Part shown: in pieces, positions 26,270 to 39,213 of the stretch | Position numbering within the stretch: position 1 is the first letter of the stretch | Layout: each line of letters starts with the position of its first letter | Origin: Megalopta genalis | Lineage: Eukaryota; Arthropoda; Insecta; Hymenoptera; Halictidae | Length of the DNA: 64,000 nucleotides | Assembly (NCBI RefSeq): GCF_051020955.1 | Contig: NC_135014.1 | Location: 27,455,221 to 27,519,220, forward strand | Direction of reading: 5' to 3' | Made by a program: the position numbers and the translations under genes | The notes under the pieces: model-generated | What the model was told of the DNA's origin: nothing | Databases searched by the model: none | Seen by the model: only the letters and a program-made list of their open reading frames with translations

Positions 26270-26943
26270 ACGTGCTCGCCAGAATGTACGCCACGAAAGC
26301 AAATTCATCCGGCTCAACGAAAGTACGAATAATCGCGAATAATTATAACGAATACAGCGTGATCGGATCTTTAAGCGAGAAGAACCGTCGCCGAAGCGAA
26401 AACATCCGACGTTCTTCCTTGCGACCACAGATTCGACCCTTGAATGTGAAATGTTCGTACGCTAAATCGAAGAACAGCGTCGCCTATTTAGTATTTGTCA
26501 GCGCGACAGCTTCAGAATTTGTTGGACGACAAATGGATTCGACGTGTAACGTAAACGGCCCGTACGTTTTACAGCGGTGTAAACTAGAGTGGATGTTTTT
26601 TTTCCTCTCCGATTCGGAAAAGGGTAAAACACAACTTATATGAACCCCGCTTTTCGAAGAAATAATGTCATCGAAGCCTTTGCCCGGCGTCTTTATTACT
26701 CCTGTTTACGGCATCGTAAACGTCCTCGCAGTCGTAGAACATCACATTTGGAGCGGTGTCCTTTTTATTGACATTCTGCGTTCGCGTTCATTTTTAAAAT
26801 TTCTCTTCTCCCGTTCCTCCTTCCTACGGCGGAAGGTAATGCGATTTCTTTGCCTCAAAGAACCGCTGCTTTTCAATTATGAAATCCATTAATCATGTTA
26901 CTCGAGTCGTTCCAGCGATAGCAACAAATTTCTAAGTTTGCCG

Positions 26944-27438
26944 ATGGTCGTTAAATTTAATGGAAATACAGAGTACACTGTTGCCGTTGCCGAAGACATT
27001 GGACGAAGAGATCAAGCCTCGTGGATGAAGACGTTAAAAAGAACCGAAATAGGTACGTACGTCATTCCTTTATTTTAAACGAAAGTGGAATCGTATTTTT
27101 ATCGGTATCCAGGAATTACGGAGTTACATAGCTATTTGACGGGTGCGTATTATATTTTTGCTTCTTGCAAACTCGTAAACGAAGAAGTTCTAAACGCGAA
27201 GAAATCATGCGACACGACAGAGGTAACAAGTAAAATGAGAAAATCGCTCCGAAAACCGGACGAGCAGCGAGAAACGAATTCCGAAGAATTTAGGAATCGA
27301 GATATCGGATTAAGCACTGTTTCCCCGGATATTACAAGGGAAGAAATCTCATATGAGGGCCGGGAGTATTCTCAGACTGCTTCCAGTTATATAATAAAAG
27401 GAATAAAAAGTCGAAAGTGCTATTGGGAACACCGTCTG

Positions 27439-27502
<64 letters not shown>

Positions 27503-27620
27503 TATACGGAGAGCGGTAAAAGTAGCTGAATCGTCGGTAAAGGAAGAACCATTGTTCGAAAACCAAGAAAGAACCCGCGTAGATACTTCTGCTCCAAATC
27601 ATTCAGAAATGACTGACTAA
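26944..27620 (+). CDS. Possible small spliced gene with an intragenic TA microsatellite
   Basis: From ATG at 26944 an open frame runs to 27052, where ATAG|GTACGT starts a 60-bp intron ending TATCCAG at 27112. The frame resumes in phase at 27113. The intron removes the only stop (TAA, 27076) between 26944 and 27517. The second segment is charged and disordered-looking (KMRKSLRKPDEQRETNSEEF). After a TA run (27440-27501) the protein-like sequence continues in another frame (ESSVKEEPLFENQER) to a TGA/TAA cluster near 27618. A 116-bp intron, 27410-27525, would join the frames in phase, but its sites are weak. An acceptor TCGTTCCAG at 26907-26915 suggests an upstream exon. Function unknown; the whole could be chance or a decayed gene. 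Confidence 0.4.
27053..27112 (+). other. Predicted 60-bp intron
   Basis: GTACGT at the left and TATCCAG at the right, a length typical of short insect introns. Removing it keeps the frame and deletes a stop codon. Confidence 0.45.
27439..27501 (+). repeat. (TA)n microsatellite
   Basis: About 31 TA units without interruption, inside or between the coding segments of the possible gene at 26.9-27.6 kb. Confidence 0.95.
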
Positions 27621-28430
27621 CAGATTCGCGAGTACTTTTGTCCTTAATTCCGCGAAAAAATTACACGCGGCTGGACCGCGAATGCCGAGATACGCGCGCC
27701 GATAAAATGCGAATTTCGAGAAGATTACTCAAAGTGAAATATTCCAAGCATTAAACGCTTCGATATATTATATACATATATATATTTCACGTTTAAAATT
27801 ACGCGTGTACCGTCAACAACCCGTAATTTTCCCAGAATGCGCAGGATGCATAATTTCGACGGAACATAAACAAACATGATCGCTATATAGAGATAAAAAG
27901 GGGTTCTCAAACGAGAAAAAACATTTCAGTTGAGACTATATTTTGCGCTCGCCGTATCGATTTATCGAAACTGATAATGGACAGACTTCGTAACTTCGTG
28001 AATGTATAAAATTATATAAAAGTCCCTGAAAAATTATGAAATGCGGACTCCCGGTGACATTTAAACTCTTGCTTTATCATGCCGAGCCGGACACGCGATG
28101 AACATGTCGAAGAAAATCCGGTAACTACTAATGTTATTCTGGTATGATCTAAAATAGATAGGCGCCAGTCCGCTCGAACAGCTTCAAACATGGTCAAACC
28201 GTCTAAGAAGCATCCGCGCATCGCGTGCATTCCATGCATTTCTTTGCTTCCAAACATTCAACGTTACAAATACACTTGATACAATTTATTTATTATACGT
28301 GCATCGAACGACTAGTACTATCGAAAGCGTACGCAGTCACACCTCGAAGTAGCTGTCAATTAATTCACCAACATCAAACAAGATCGATCTATGTGCATCG
28401 AGCAACATCGGCCACGTCAAACATTTGTAC

Positions 28431-28637
28431 CAAGTCTCTCTAATTGACGCACAGATTGTCCACAAAAATGGACAATTTAGGGAGAAGAGAGACGATTATT
28501 CGATCCTTGCGGCTCATTTTTATAGTCACGAATTGTCAACAACTATAAAAACGAGCTGCAAGGCTCGAATTCGCAAGATTTCTCTTCCCAAATTGTCCAT
28601 TCTTGTGGACAATCTGAGTTAGGGAGACATTACTGTA
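28431..28637 (+). mobile_element. Fold-back MITE, family 1
   Basis: About 205 bp. The left end is AGTCTCTCTAATTGACGC and the right end GGGAGACATTACTGTA; the arms pair through GTCCACAAAAATGGACAATTT-type blocks and the centre is TATAGTCACGAATTGTC. Confidence 0.8.
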
Positions 28638-28639
28638 TG

Positions 28640-31600
28640 TTGCTCATCGATACATACCTATTAGAAGCAGATAATCGTGATCTCCTGCAATATTAACAAC
28701 TAGAACGAATTTCTGAGCATCGAAGCCGCGAAGAAGATCGTCGAGCAAGAAAACGTCGCGTCATTTCGGTAGCTTTACATTGGCAAAATGCATCGTACAG
28801 TTTGACAGACAGTTCGAAACGCAATTCCGGTTGAAAACGACCAATTCTCATTTCGCCGGTGAAATCTCGGCGTGGAATCGATCGCGAATTTTTCGCGAGG
28901 TACCGTAAAGCAGAAATATGTAATACCGGAGCCGGCAGGAAGTTCCATTTGTAAGGGATTCGAATGCTTCCGCGAAGAGGCGGGCCGGCGAACGATTTCT
29001 ATGGGGCGCCGTAAAGAATACGAATTCTTCGGAGTTCATTAACTTCTCGCGAAAGCGTGACACAAGGTTGGATAGGACGGAATTGTCTCTCGCGAGTTCT
29101 CGGTAATAAACGCGTCGAATATTCGCGCGCGCGAAACGGCGACGACGTTGCGTATCTTCCGGCGACGGCACGCGCGCAATAAATTTTTCCGCGAGCGCTT
29201 TGCTGCCGCGGCTTATTTCGCAAACACGCCGACTTTATATTTCCCCCGTTTCGATTGGCCGAGCGTGCATTTACATCCGGCCGTTCCGCGCAAACATTAA
29301 TTTGCGGCCACCGAGATGCTGCCGCGCGATGCGGCGGTCCAGTTTTATCCCGCGATTTTTAATTCGAAATTACGCGCGGCCGCGGTCTTCGGCCTTCGGC
29401 GGCGGATATTCAAGGAACTTTATTGAAACGTGGTGTTTCCACGGCTTCGCGAAATGAAAGTGAAAACGCTGCGGCTGGAACAGACCGCCGGAACATGAAA
29501 TATCCGACGTGCACGGCGTGTTTTTCAAGAGAACGATCATGTAACCCGCGCGACTCCGTCTCCGTGGATTTCGTTGATTTTCCCGGAGACTCTTGACGTT
29601 CAATGAATACCTCTTGTACATTTTTCATGACCCGTGTCCCTCTTTACCAGCTCCGCGAGAGACTTCCGAGTCGCTTTACCGAAGCGACTTCGATATTTCA
29701 ACCGGATTAATTAATACTTCTCTTCCGCCTGATATATTGTTATCTCCTACGCGTATCATAAATTAAATACGATCGTTCCGAAACCTTTTACCTGTATGAA
29801 TTATTCTCGAATATTCTGCAATTCTGTCGGTGCAAAGATTATTTGAAATTGTTGAAATTATGAAGACGATGTCGTAGGAATTATATATTTATTTTCGAAC
29901 GCTTTCGTACAATGCGACAAATTTATTTTCGAGTTTCACTTTATAATTGTGACGAAGTCTGTGAAACTACAATTCCGATCAGCATTCATAATCGCCATAA
30001 TCGGACCAATCGCAAAATAAAACCGTAAAAATATCGTCGAAGAAAAATACGAACGATTGGATTGTGAATTTTGCGAATGTATAGCAAACATCGGCGGAAC
30101 GAATGGAAAACGGTAAAAACATTTTTAAAAAATGTAATAACACGGTTGCAATATTTCTGGCTCGGAAGATTGTTGAAAAAGAGAAGGCATCTTGCAATTA
30201 ATGCGGTGCGCACAGAAACCCGCAGTCTGACGGTAACATTAAAATGCTCGGAGCGTTGCAGACAGGAGAATCAGTTCTGTTCGGTACTCGCTACACGATG
30301 GATATTATAATCAGAGCCAAACAACGACCAGAACGTAAACACGATTATGAGAATCATTTTAAACGCTCTTTGTGTCTCGCGCACCGCTACCGGCGATATT
30401 CGGAAAAATTAAAAATGAAAACTCTCTGCTCGGAATACGGAATCTCCATCGATCGTTCGGCATTCGGAAATAAATTTACAATGTATGCGAGCAACGACTC
30501 GATTAATTATACGAAAAAAAACCCGATCGAATAGAAACGTTTGGGGGAGCTATCAAATTAATCGTGAAACTCGCGAATGCTTAATATGCAAATGCGTCGA
30601 TTATTCTTCTGTCATTCGACCGCTTTGTTTTCCGCGAGACAATGTCTTGCAATTAGCAAAATGAAATTTTCCCACCGAACTCTCTACGTTCATCAAAACA
30701 TGAAATTTTAATATTCATCGCTTCATTTCGTTGCGTTAAATATACCGCGATTCTTTGTCGATGTGTGTCTGGCTATCGATCGCTCAATCTACTAACTGGA
30801 AACGCTCGCTATAGCGTAAGCTCGTTCCTTTTTCATTTTCTAGACAACGATGTCCATCGCGTCCCTTTAAAACGAAATGTTACAGTCCATTGTTAAATCA
30901 AAGTCGATCTTTGTCAGACAAGTCGATCAACGTCCGCAAAACGCTCGAACACTTTCCTAATCTATGACCGACCGTAAATACAATAACAGCTCGAATGCAC
31001 GTTGAAAAGCTACGTGTTTGTTATAAAACCGTCGACGCACGAAGATACGATAACGTTTGCTTCTACTCTTAATCCCTCTCTTTGCAATATCGTTCCAAGC
31101 TCTCAGATTGGAACGTACTGCTTTATTATGCTCGGCGCTCTGCATACGCAACCGTGGAAAACAGAATACTCCGTGTTGCTGCTCGAAGTCTCGAGTAATT
31201 AGATTGCTGCTAAAATGTGTCGCTCTCCGACGAAGAACCGAAAGTGTCATCATCGACGTCCAAAACCCGTGACGCGTCTCGGGCATCGGTTATCCGACAA
31301 GGAATCGACAAACTTTCCACCTTCCGCGATTTTGCTTAATTACATCTCCGAGAGGCTTCGCGCCGAAGTTTCGTACGAAACCGTCGACACATCGAGAAAT
31401 GTCTGGCCCTAGACAGTGTCTCCGTGGACCAATCGCCGAAGCTAGATCATGCGTCGACCGCATTGTGCACGATTTTTTCCGACGAATCCTCCCAAAATCG
31501 CTGCAAATCGTCCGAAATTTACGAACAACGTTTCGCGAAAGTTTCAGCCGAGATGTTAAAATCGACGTACTCGCGACACAACGAACCGTCGCAGATAAAC

Positions 31601-32130
31601 GGTCGACCATAACCGAACAGGAGCCCCTTCGACCGCGAGATCGAACAAACAAGATATTTACGCGGAATGTTTTACGAAGCGTCGAAGCCGTCCGAATATG
31701 TCTAACGCGATCGGCAGCCTCTTTATCACGCGAGCACCCAAGTGACGCGTTGCTTCCGCAGCCGCAGATGCAGCGGCAAATTCCTCGGACCGCATTTTTC
31801 CGACCACCCTATAAACGAGAATTTTTGCCCACGGTTCGCATCGCACGGCGATCTCTCCGCTCATTTCCCAGTTATAAATTTCCGCACATGTGCGCGCGTT
31901 CTTGCCGCATCGGTCTCCCCGCCCGCGGAGAGCCGTCGTCTCGCTCCTTAAAAATTTCTGCCGGTGTTCGCAACAACACAAGCCAGCGAAAAACCGTGCA
32001 ACTCGGGCGAAACTGGCGGGGGTCGCGACCCGTTTCCACGGGTGCCGGCGAATCGCGAGCATCGTGCGAACCGCGAGCAATCTCTCCGTTCGAGTGTTTC
32101 GCACGTTCCGCAACGCGGTTTCCCGTCTCT
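28640..32130. other. No exon seen; probable intron of the signal-peptide gene
   Basis: CpG-rich towards the right edge. Open frames occur on both strands without recognisable products. Confidence 0.5.
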
Positions 32131-32137
32131 GACTCAC

Positions 32138-32234
32138 CTTCGACGGCGTGCAGGATGTGCAGCGCGGCTAAGACCATCAGCAGGATGTTCGCAGGCGTCC
32201 CCCTATTCCTGCGGTGTCCCAGTCCGTCGGCCAT
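32138..32234 (-). CDS. First coding exon of a secreted or membrane protein (signal peptide)
   Basis: Reading the minus strand, the ATG at 32234-32232 has a good context (A at -3, G at +4). It opens 32 codons: a basic N-region with HRRNR, then a hydrophobic core around ILLMVLAALHIL (residues 17-28) and HAVEG, a typical signal peptide with a likely cleavage site near its end. The exon stops at 32138 before GTGAGT (32137-32132), giving a phase-1 intron. A signal-peptide exon followed by a phase-1 intron is common in genes for extracellular modular proteins such as immunoglobulin-domain receptors. The island at 32.3-33.9 kb lies directly upstream. I find no second exon to the left in this window, so intron 1 may be very long. 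The family is not recognised. Confidence 0.7.
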
Positions 32235-32868
32235 CCTTGAAGAGTCGTGTCGTCGTACGGCGAACGGAAAACCGCGGTATCTCAACAGCTCACGCACCAC
32301 ATTCGACGCACCACTGTACCGTGGACGATCTATCTCTGCGCGCACAGAGATAGATCCAGATAGACAGACAGATAGACGGACAGACAGAGAGAGAGAAAGA
32401 GAGAGAAAGACAGAGGCGACGGTGAGAATCGCGGAGACCTCCGGCGGGTATCTTCACTCGCGGTCAAACACACTCACAGAGTCCCGGCGCGGCGCGCGTA
32501 GCACAAAACAATACTTGCGGGTGCGTCGGCGACGGGGAACGTGGGCCGGATGCGCCCGTGTCGGAGGATCCCCGCTATCCAGAGAGTTCGGATGTCGCGG
32601 CGGCGACGTCGGTTCACCGAGAGTCACTAGGCGGTCGCTAGAGGTGCCGCGACGGCGATCATTGGTCCCGAGGTTCTCCGGCCCGAGTCTGGGGAGATCG
32701 GTCTACCGAGCATCCGATTCCGGAGAGGTTTGCACGGGACTCGAGGGGGCGGAAAGACGCCGGCTGGCCCGGAAGGAGATACTCTCGTTTCGAGTGTACA
32801 AGCGCGGCGAGTGTTACCCGGTCGGGTTGCTAAAAGCGTGTCAGCGGAGCGCAAGGAAGAAGAAGCGA

Positions 32869-32869
32869 G

Positions 32870-32911
<42 letters not shown>

Positions 32912-32912
32912 G
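32869..32912 (+). repeat. (GAC)n triplet run
   Basis: Some 14 GAC units with one GGC, in the 5' region of the minus-strand gene, where it reads GTC. Confidence 0.95.
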
Positions 32913-33027
32913 GAGGAGCACGTGCACGCTCGATAAACGGCGGGCTACTGTGCGGAGCGACGCTGCCGAGAGGGTGTAAGAACGAGAGAAATAGAAGGGG
33001 GACGGAGAGTCACCTGGAAGCAGCGGG

Positions 33028-33097
33028 GAGGAAGAGAGAGAGAGAGAGAGAGGAAGGGAGAGGGAGAGAGAGAGAGAGAGAGCGAGCGAGCGAGAGA
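33028..33097 (+). repeat. (GA)n run
   Basis: About 70 bases of GAGA with a few interruptions, in the putative promoter block of the minus-strand signal-peptide gene. Confidence 0.95.
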
Positions 33098-35104
33098 AGG
33101 ACGTCGAGTCGGGTGTTCAGGGCGTCGACAAGTGCGAGAGACAGGACCGCCGGAATTTCGGGCCGATGATCGAGCGTGTTATCCTTCCTGAAGGTTGCGC
33201 TCGGACGGGGACCCCTGTTGTCGCGCGCACCACCGCGCACCGGGTCGAGACAGGCTGTGGATCGGATCGGTCCCGATCGGCTCGGATCGGATCGGTGTCA
33301 ATGGCGTGGTGCGTGCGTTCGCCAGAGAAACGCGCTCGTCTCGATTACTGACCCAGAGAACAGGAGAGCGAGAGAGCCCGCGAGAGACCGACGCTGGCTG
33401 TGCCGGAGACCAGGCGGCACGGACGCGATACGACCGTTTCGTACGCTTACCCGAAACTAAGCGATTCGTGGCGAACGCCGCGGCGCGCACCTGTCGTTCC
33501 GCGGGTCGCTGCGCATGTCCCTACGAAGGAACCCGACTGCCTGCAACGGTAGCTCGTCCGTCCGGGGTGGGCGCAGATGGGAGAACCGAGCCAGTCTCTG
33601 CATGAACGCGGAAAGGTGGTGGAAAGTCCTGAACATGGAATTAAGATTTTCCGTGTGACCTGAACCCCTGCCACGACGCCACGGCGCATCGCTCGTCGCA
33701 GCTCAACATATCCCTCCCTCCCCTCGTACCATTCCTCTCTCTCTCTCCCTCTCTCCCTCTGTCTCTCCCTTTTCTCAATCCTCCTGTCCCTCGTCCCCTC
33801 CCCGTCCCGCAATCTACCCCGCCGACGCGAAATTTTACCCGCTTATCGCGGCCGCGAGTTTTTCCATTCACCCGATGGACCAAGATTTCGCGGATTTGAA
33901 CGGGTCGCTTCAATCGCGCGGAACCGCCACCCTCGAGATCGCTGATGACGCGGGGGTGGCGCGCCGTTCTAACACGGTCCTGAAATTTTTGGCTTCCGCA
34001 CAAGCTAGACGCGGACTTTTTACCGGTATTGCTGCTTGCTCGGGGGAACGTGGTTTCGGTGTTAAGGGGGAGGGGGGCTTCTTTATTTGTCGCGTTGTTG
34101 TTGGTCTTTGTTAATGCCTGTTGTTTAGATGCCGCGGGAATGTTGAAACGGGGACGAGGATCGAGGATTCGGTGGGCGAGAGACGAGTGGAGAGATCGAA
34201 ATATGATTTGAGGAGATGAGACAGGAGGGGAAGATAAAGATGCGCGTAACTAAGGGTAACAAAGGAAGTCTAATCAAGCTTAGGAACAGTTAGAGAAGTA
34301 GGAGAAATGGACAGAGTAATATAATAAATTGGAAACAGAGTGAGAGCGCGAATGAGATGGTTTTTATGAAAAGTAGAACAGCGCAAACGAAAGTCCAATT
34401 CGTTGTCGATGTTAAATAAAACATTTCTTATAATGTCCATTAATTTCTACCGTGTTTCATTGTATTAATGCATTTTTTATGAAACCCATTTCGTACATTT
34501 CTGACCAAATGAATTGTATTCTCTATGTATAATTAATTTAAGCATCCGCGGGGTATACTTTCATTTTCATTTTGAACGCGCGGTCCGCACGTTCGAAAAT
34601 AACAGTTAAATGGAATTTTTAATTTAATCGCCCGATTGCTGTAATTCGGAATGAAATTAAAATATGTAGAATTTTGTTCCAACGTATTTCATCGTCGTAT
34701 GAAAGGCACGATGTGCAGAGGCAGAAAGAAATCTCACCGGAGAGAAGAACGGAGGAAGCGATGTCCGGGTACGAGGCCGGAATGATCTCTTTTTTACCTC
34801 GTATAAATGATCGAAAATGACCACGGTAACGTAGAACCCCTTTTTAAATGAGTGTCATGTTTTGGCATTAATTTCCAACGTGAAATAATATTTGCTTTTG
34901 TCCTTTTTTATTTGCCGAACAACTTTTTGACATTGTTTCCAGAAAGTTCCCGATTTTTAATTAAAAAACTTTTACCTCAATTAGAGCTTTTATTTTCGTC
35001 CATGTCGTACACATTGTTAGAGGAGCCGATTTTTCGTGTATCGCTGTATGCTATTTCAATATTTGAGGTTTTCAATATTATTACTATTGTGGTTTGTATA
35101 GTTA

Positions 35105-35106
<2 letters not shown>

Positions 35107-35145
<39 letters not shown>
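35107..35145 (+). repeat. (AT)n microsatellite
   Basis: About 18 AT units. Confidence 0.95.
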
Positions 35146-35344
35146 TATGAATACGCTAAAACATATAACTAGTTTATGGTATTGTTAGCTTAAGTGCAAT
35201 ATTGATTTATGAAAACTAAAGCGTTCACACATAATTGATTAAATAAACAAATCGATCAAATAGTTTACCTCACGACACGCGCAATGATAAACTAAACAGT
35301 TAAACATAGTTAAAATTTGCTGTCGATTTTGATTGAAATGTTTA

Positions 35345-35552
35345 TTGTTATCGAAATATAATATAAATAATATAATATAATATTATTATATATAATATAT
35401 AATATAATATTATTACTATATATAATATATAATATAATTAATATATATAATATATATAATATAATTAATATATATAATATATATAATATAATTAATATAT
35501 ATAATATATATAATATAATTAATATATATAATATATAATATAATATTATAGT
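35345..35552 (+). repeat. AT-only satellite-like block, 27-bp unit
   Basis: Over 200 bases of only A and T with a unit of about 27 bp (ATAATATAATTAATATATAT and following), repeated at least four times. Confidence 0.9.
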
Positions 35553-38500
35553 CCTCGTAAAAAGTAGGTGAACGAAACAGAATATCTTTTTGTATATCTC
35601 GAAAGGTTTATTAAAACTTCCCTAGAAGTGTCGCATTTATTGAATCGGCGCTCGGCTACAGCAAGCAGAAACATTGCGAGCTGCGGAACAACGAAAACGA
35701 AGATTTTCAGTAGAGCACAAACGCTTATCGAACTCGGCGTTCACGAAGTTGAAATTCGTTTTCATTAACCTCCCGGACTCCTTTGTATCATTTGTCAAAC
35801 GGTTGTACGAAAACTTTTGATTTAAAACAAGCGAGCGACGGAGCTTCGCGGAATGAGCATCTGCACGTAATGCTTTCATTCATCAGTACTGTTATCTCAA
35901 AGCAAACGAACTGAAAATGCTGCTAAACAAGCGAACTAGGACGAATAGAGTTCGTAGAAACCAGAATCTCTGGGAAAGAAATCGATCTCATCGAATAAAA
36001 AATTACTCGATCGCCAATCGATAGCGTAGCAATTGTATAACTTTAGCAAATGTTACTAAATTTATAATTAACTCATTACGCTACAACTGATATGCATAAC
36101 TATAATAAGAGTATAATTTTGCTTTTACGAGTTTTACGACGTTTACGACACTTCTCATAAATTTCAATAATTCATCGTACTGCACGTGTTACACACTGTA
36201 ACAGACGACGATATTAAACACAGTGACAACAATATTAAATGGCTGCCAGCGATATTAAAGTAATCATACAAAACTCTACTTATTTGTATACATACATATA
36301 TTTTCATTCGTATGTATCATTAGTTTTCCAACTCGTTTTCATAGCCGCGACGCAGCTCAGTAATTAAAACCATAAAATTACGTAGTGGCGCGCTCACAAA
36401 GTATCACAATTACGAAATGATTGTGTTTCCCTACACAATGTGATAAATAAAGCGAACAGAACTAACAACTGTTTGCGGAATGAAAATTCATGCTTGATAA
36501 TATAATTAATGAGTTTTATGCGTGAACGTTTGGCCTTTTTTAGCCTCTGAAAAGTAACTTAAACGGTAAAGCTATTTAATTAGATTCATTGAATATATCT
36601 AGGTGCTTCGATATAGCAACTTTGAAAGTATGTTTAGCCGTTAATATTGGTATATGCTGGGGTCAGTAATCCCAACATTGCAGTTTTTATTTCATTTTGC
36701 AGTAAAAGTTTCATTTTCCCCGTTTTCGTCGTTTCCTACACCAACTACAAATAAGATGCGTTGGATCGTTTATCTATAATTAGGCTAACGCACTTTGGCT
36801 ATTTTTGACGAGTATACTCGTCGTATAGAAATGCCATAATTATTGCTATAACGAGTACATTCTTAATGAAAACTAAGATATTCACATAAATTTCAAGATG
36901 TTTCGAGCATTCGAAGGCCAAGACGAACTAAAACGGACAAATAAAAAAATATAAATAATTATTATAAGAAAACTGTATTATACAGTGTCTGAATTAGGTG
37001 GTCTTCACGCTTGCTTTCTTCGACATGGTTTAGGTACACACTTTTCAAAGAGACCGCAGCATCTAATCGGTCAATAGACATTCGCAAATGAACCTAATTA
37101 CGCGCTTTTGCGCTGCCAACAATTAATTACATTCCGGTTGCGTGTGCAAACCAAGCAAACAATTCGACTAGCTCCGCACAGAAGTCCATAAAAAGTGGTT
37201 TCAACGTTTCTCCGCCGTTTAATAAAACGGCGCAGCTAATGGAAGACACCATCAACGTAGGGACCACCCTAAGGACTTGATTGCGCTGCGAAACGAATGG
37301 TGTTTTGCAGAGCAGAGCCGGGTATACTAATGCCGAAAATCTGTGCATCGGAACGATCGTTTGCGGCGAATCACGGGCGGCGTTGATTGCCGATACAACT
37401 TTCATATTATTCGTCCGCTCCAGTTTCGCATCGGTCGAATTCCAACGGCCGCTGTTTCATTAACTTAATCGACCGTCGATCCGACAGTTCGCAGTTCACC
37501 TTTTTTTTGCGATCTGCCGGAATTCGATCCGTGGAACGTCGTTTCCTCGACGTTCCGAAAGCTTCCGAACACTTCGCGGTGCTTTTCGAACAGCAGTCCG
37601 ACAGCAGAATGTTTCGCGAAGACGGCGAATTAGACTTTTTTTCACGCGTGCGCATGTGCTAGAAATATCGCGACACCTGCATCGACGGCGATCGATGCAT
37701 CGTCAACGCTTCGATCGGCATGGAAGCAACTTGAACGATTTTACAAAATCAGAGCGTGTTGTTCGATCGAATTTAAATTGCAAAGCGAAGTTCGAATGTT
37801 CGATAATGAATTATCTGCGACACGTGTACACGTGTTCGCTGGCTCGTGCGGCAACTTCGCTCGCGATGCATCGCAGCGAGCGAATTTCGCGGAGTACACG
37901 GAATCGGTGCGGCAGGCGTAGCGATGCAAGAATCGTCGTACGAACGCTTCCGTAACGAACAATTTAATATCGGTATCCGCCGTACGAGCATCGCGATACA
38001 CGCACGTATCGCCGTGTGAAAGAGTTCTTGGGGAACAGCCGAGCGCCTCGTCGGATCTCCCCTTTCTGCTCGGACACCTGTTTCCTATCGAGTCACGCCG
38101 CGTGACTTCTCTTCCTTCCAGAAAAAGGAATCCGGCTCGGGGCATCGTGCCATTACCGAAGAGATTTCGTCGCGCATGTGACCGAACGTGCAACTGTTCG
38201 CCGGCCCGCGAGGAAATCATTAACACGGATGACTTACGCTTATTCGAACCCTTTATCTCGCGCGTCTTTTTCACGCGTTCGGCTCGTTGGGAACGCTGAG
38301 TCGAGCGCTATCGCTCGCGCGTGTCCATCGAAATTATAGCGGAATCGCTGGTTTGTCCTAACGGAGGATGGTTTCACACGCGACCAGGAAAAAACGCCGC
38401 TCGACCCGATAAGCATCGTTCGCACACGGAATTAAATAGAAAGTAAAATAGCGGCAACAGCTCTTCGAATCATTTCATTAGCGCACAAACGTTACCGTTA

Positions 38501-38844
38501 GCGTGTGGAGGCTCTTTAATTTCTGTTATCCTTGGGACCGACGATATTCTATCGAATATATTATGTTCCGCGTGTCATGTTCGAGAGGAACGACGGTATA
38601 AATAATTTAGAATTTGTATAACGTTTTTAATCGAATACATATTTATGATCGTATGCGCTTATGGCATTATGATGACGTTAGAGGAATCTTAAAATATTGT
38701 AACACAGACAATGGAAGACGATGGAAGAAGATTTTACAACTTAATCATCGGATCCTATTTGTCGCGTCATAGTAAATTCGCTGTTATCAGAAACTATACA
38801 TTTGTCGTTGATTCATACGTATAATAGTTAGTATGTATCGTATA

Positions 38845-39213
38845 TACAGGGTGTCCCAAAAATGTCTCGTAATTCGGAAATGGCGGGTTCCTCGGATAAT
38901 TTGAAGCAGCTTCTTCCTTTACAAAAATGTTCTCCAAGGCACCGTTAACGAGTTATTAACGAAAAACAGTGACCAATGAGAGGCGAGGTCGTCTGACGCA
39001 AGGCGACCGAGCCAATGAGCGGAACTGGGCTTCGTGCGCTGGTTGGCTGGGCCGCCTCGCGTCAATTGTACTCGATTCTTATTGGTCACTGTTTTTCGTT
39101 AATAACTCGTTAACGGCGCATCGGAGAACATTTTTGTAAAGGAAGAAGCTGCTTCAAATGATCCGAGGAACCCGCCATTTCCGGATGGCTAGACATTTTT
39201 GGGACTCCCTGTT
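38845..39213 (+). mobile_element. Large fold-back element with CAGGGTGTCCC ends
   Basis: About 369 bp. It starts ACAGGGTGTCCCAAAAATGT and ends ACATTTTTGGGACTCCCTGT. The arms, roughly 130 bp each, pair almost throughout (GAACATTTTTGTAAAGGAAG and its mirror). The centre is CpG-rich and unpaired. Non-autonomous, no ORF. Confidence 0.85.

Larger units (their letters stand above)
32340..33900 (-). promoter_or_regulatory. GA- and CpG-rich promoter/5' UTR block of the signal-peptide gene
   Basis: About 1.5 kb of CpG-rich DNA lies directly upstream of the minus-strand ATG at 32234. It holds GA runs (32378-32412 and 33028-33097), a GAC triplet run (32869-32912), GATCGG repeated several times between 33254 and 33298, and a CT run (33735-33775). 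GA repeats mark many insect promoters, where GAGA-binding proteins act. No start site can be fixed from the sequence, and a divergent + strand transcript is possible. Confidence 0.5.
33900..38840. other. No gene seen
   Basis: Begins CpG-rich, turns AT-rich after 34.2 kb, and holds the AT microsatellites listed. Confidence 0.55.

Noticed and set aside
34029..34211. Secreted small peptide (hydrophobic run then KRGRGSR)
   Set aside because: The frame opens with TTG; there is no ATG before the hydrophobic run and no supporting acceptor.
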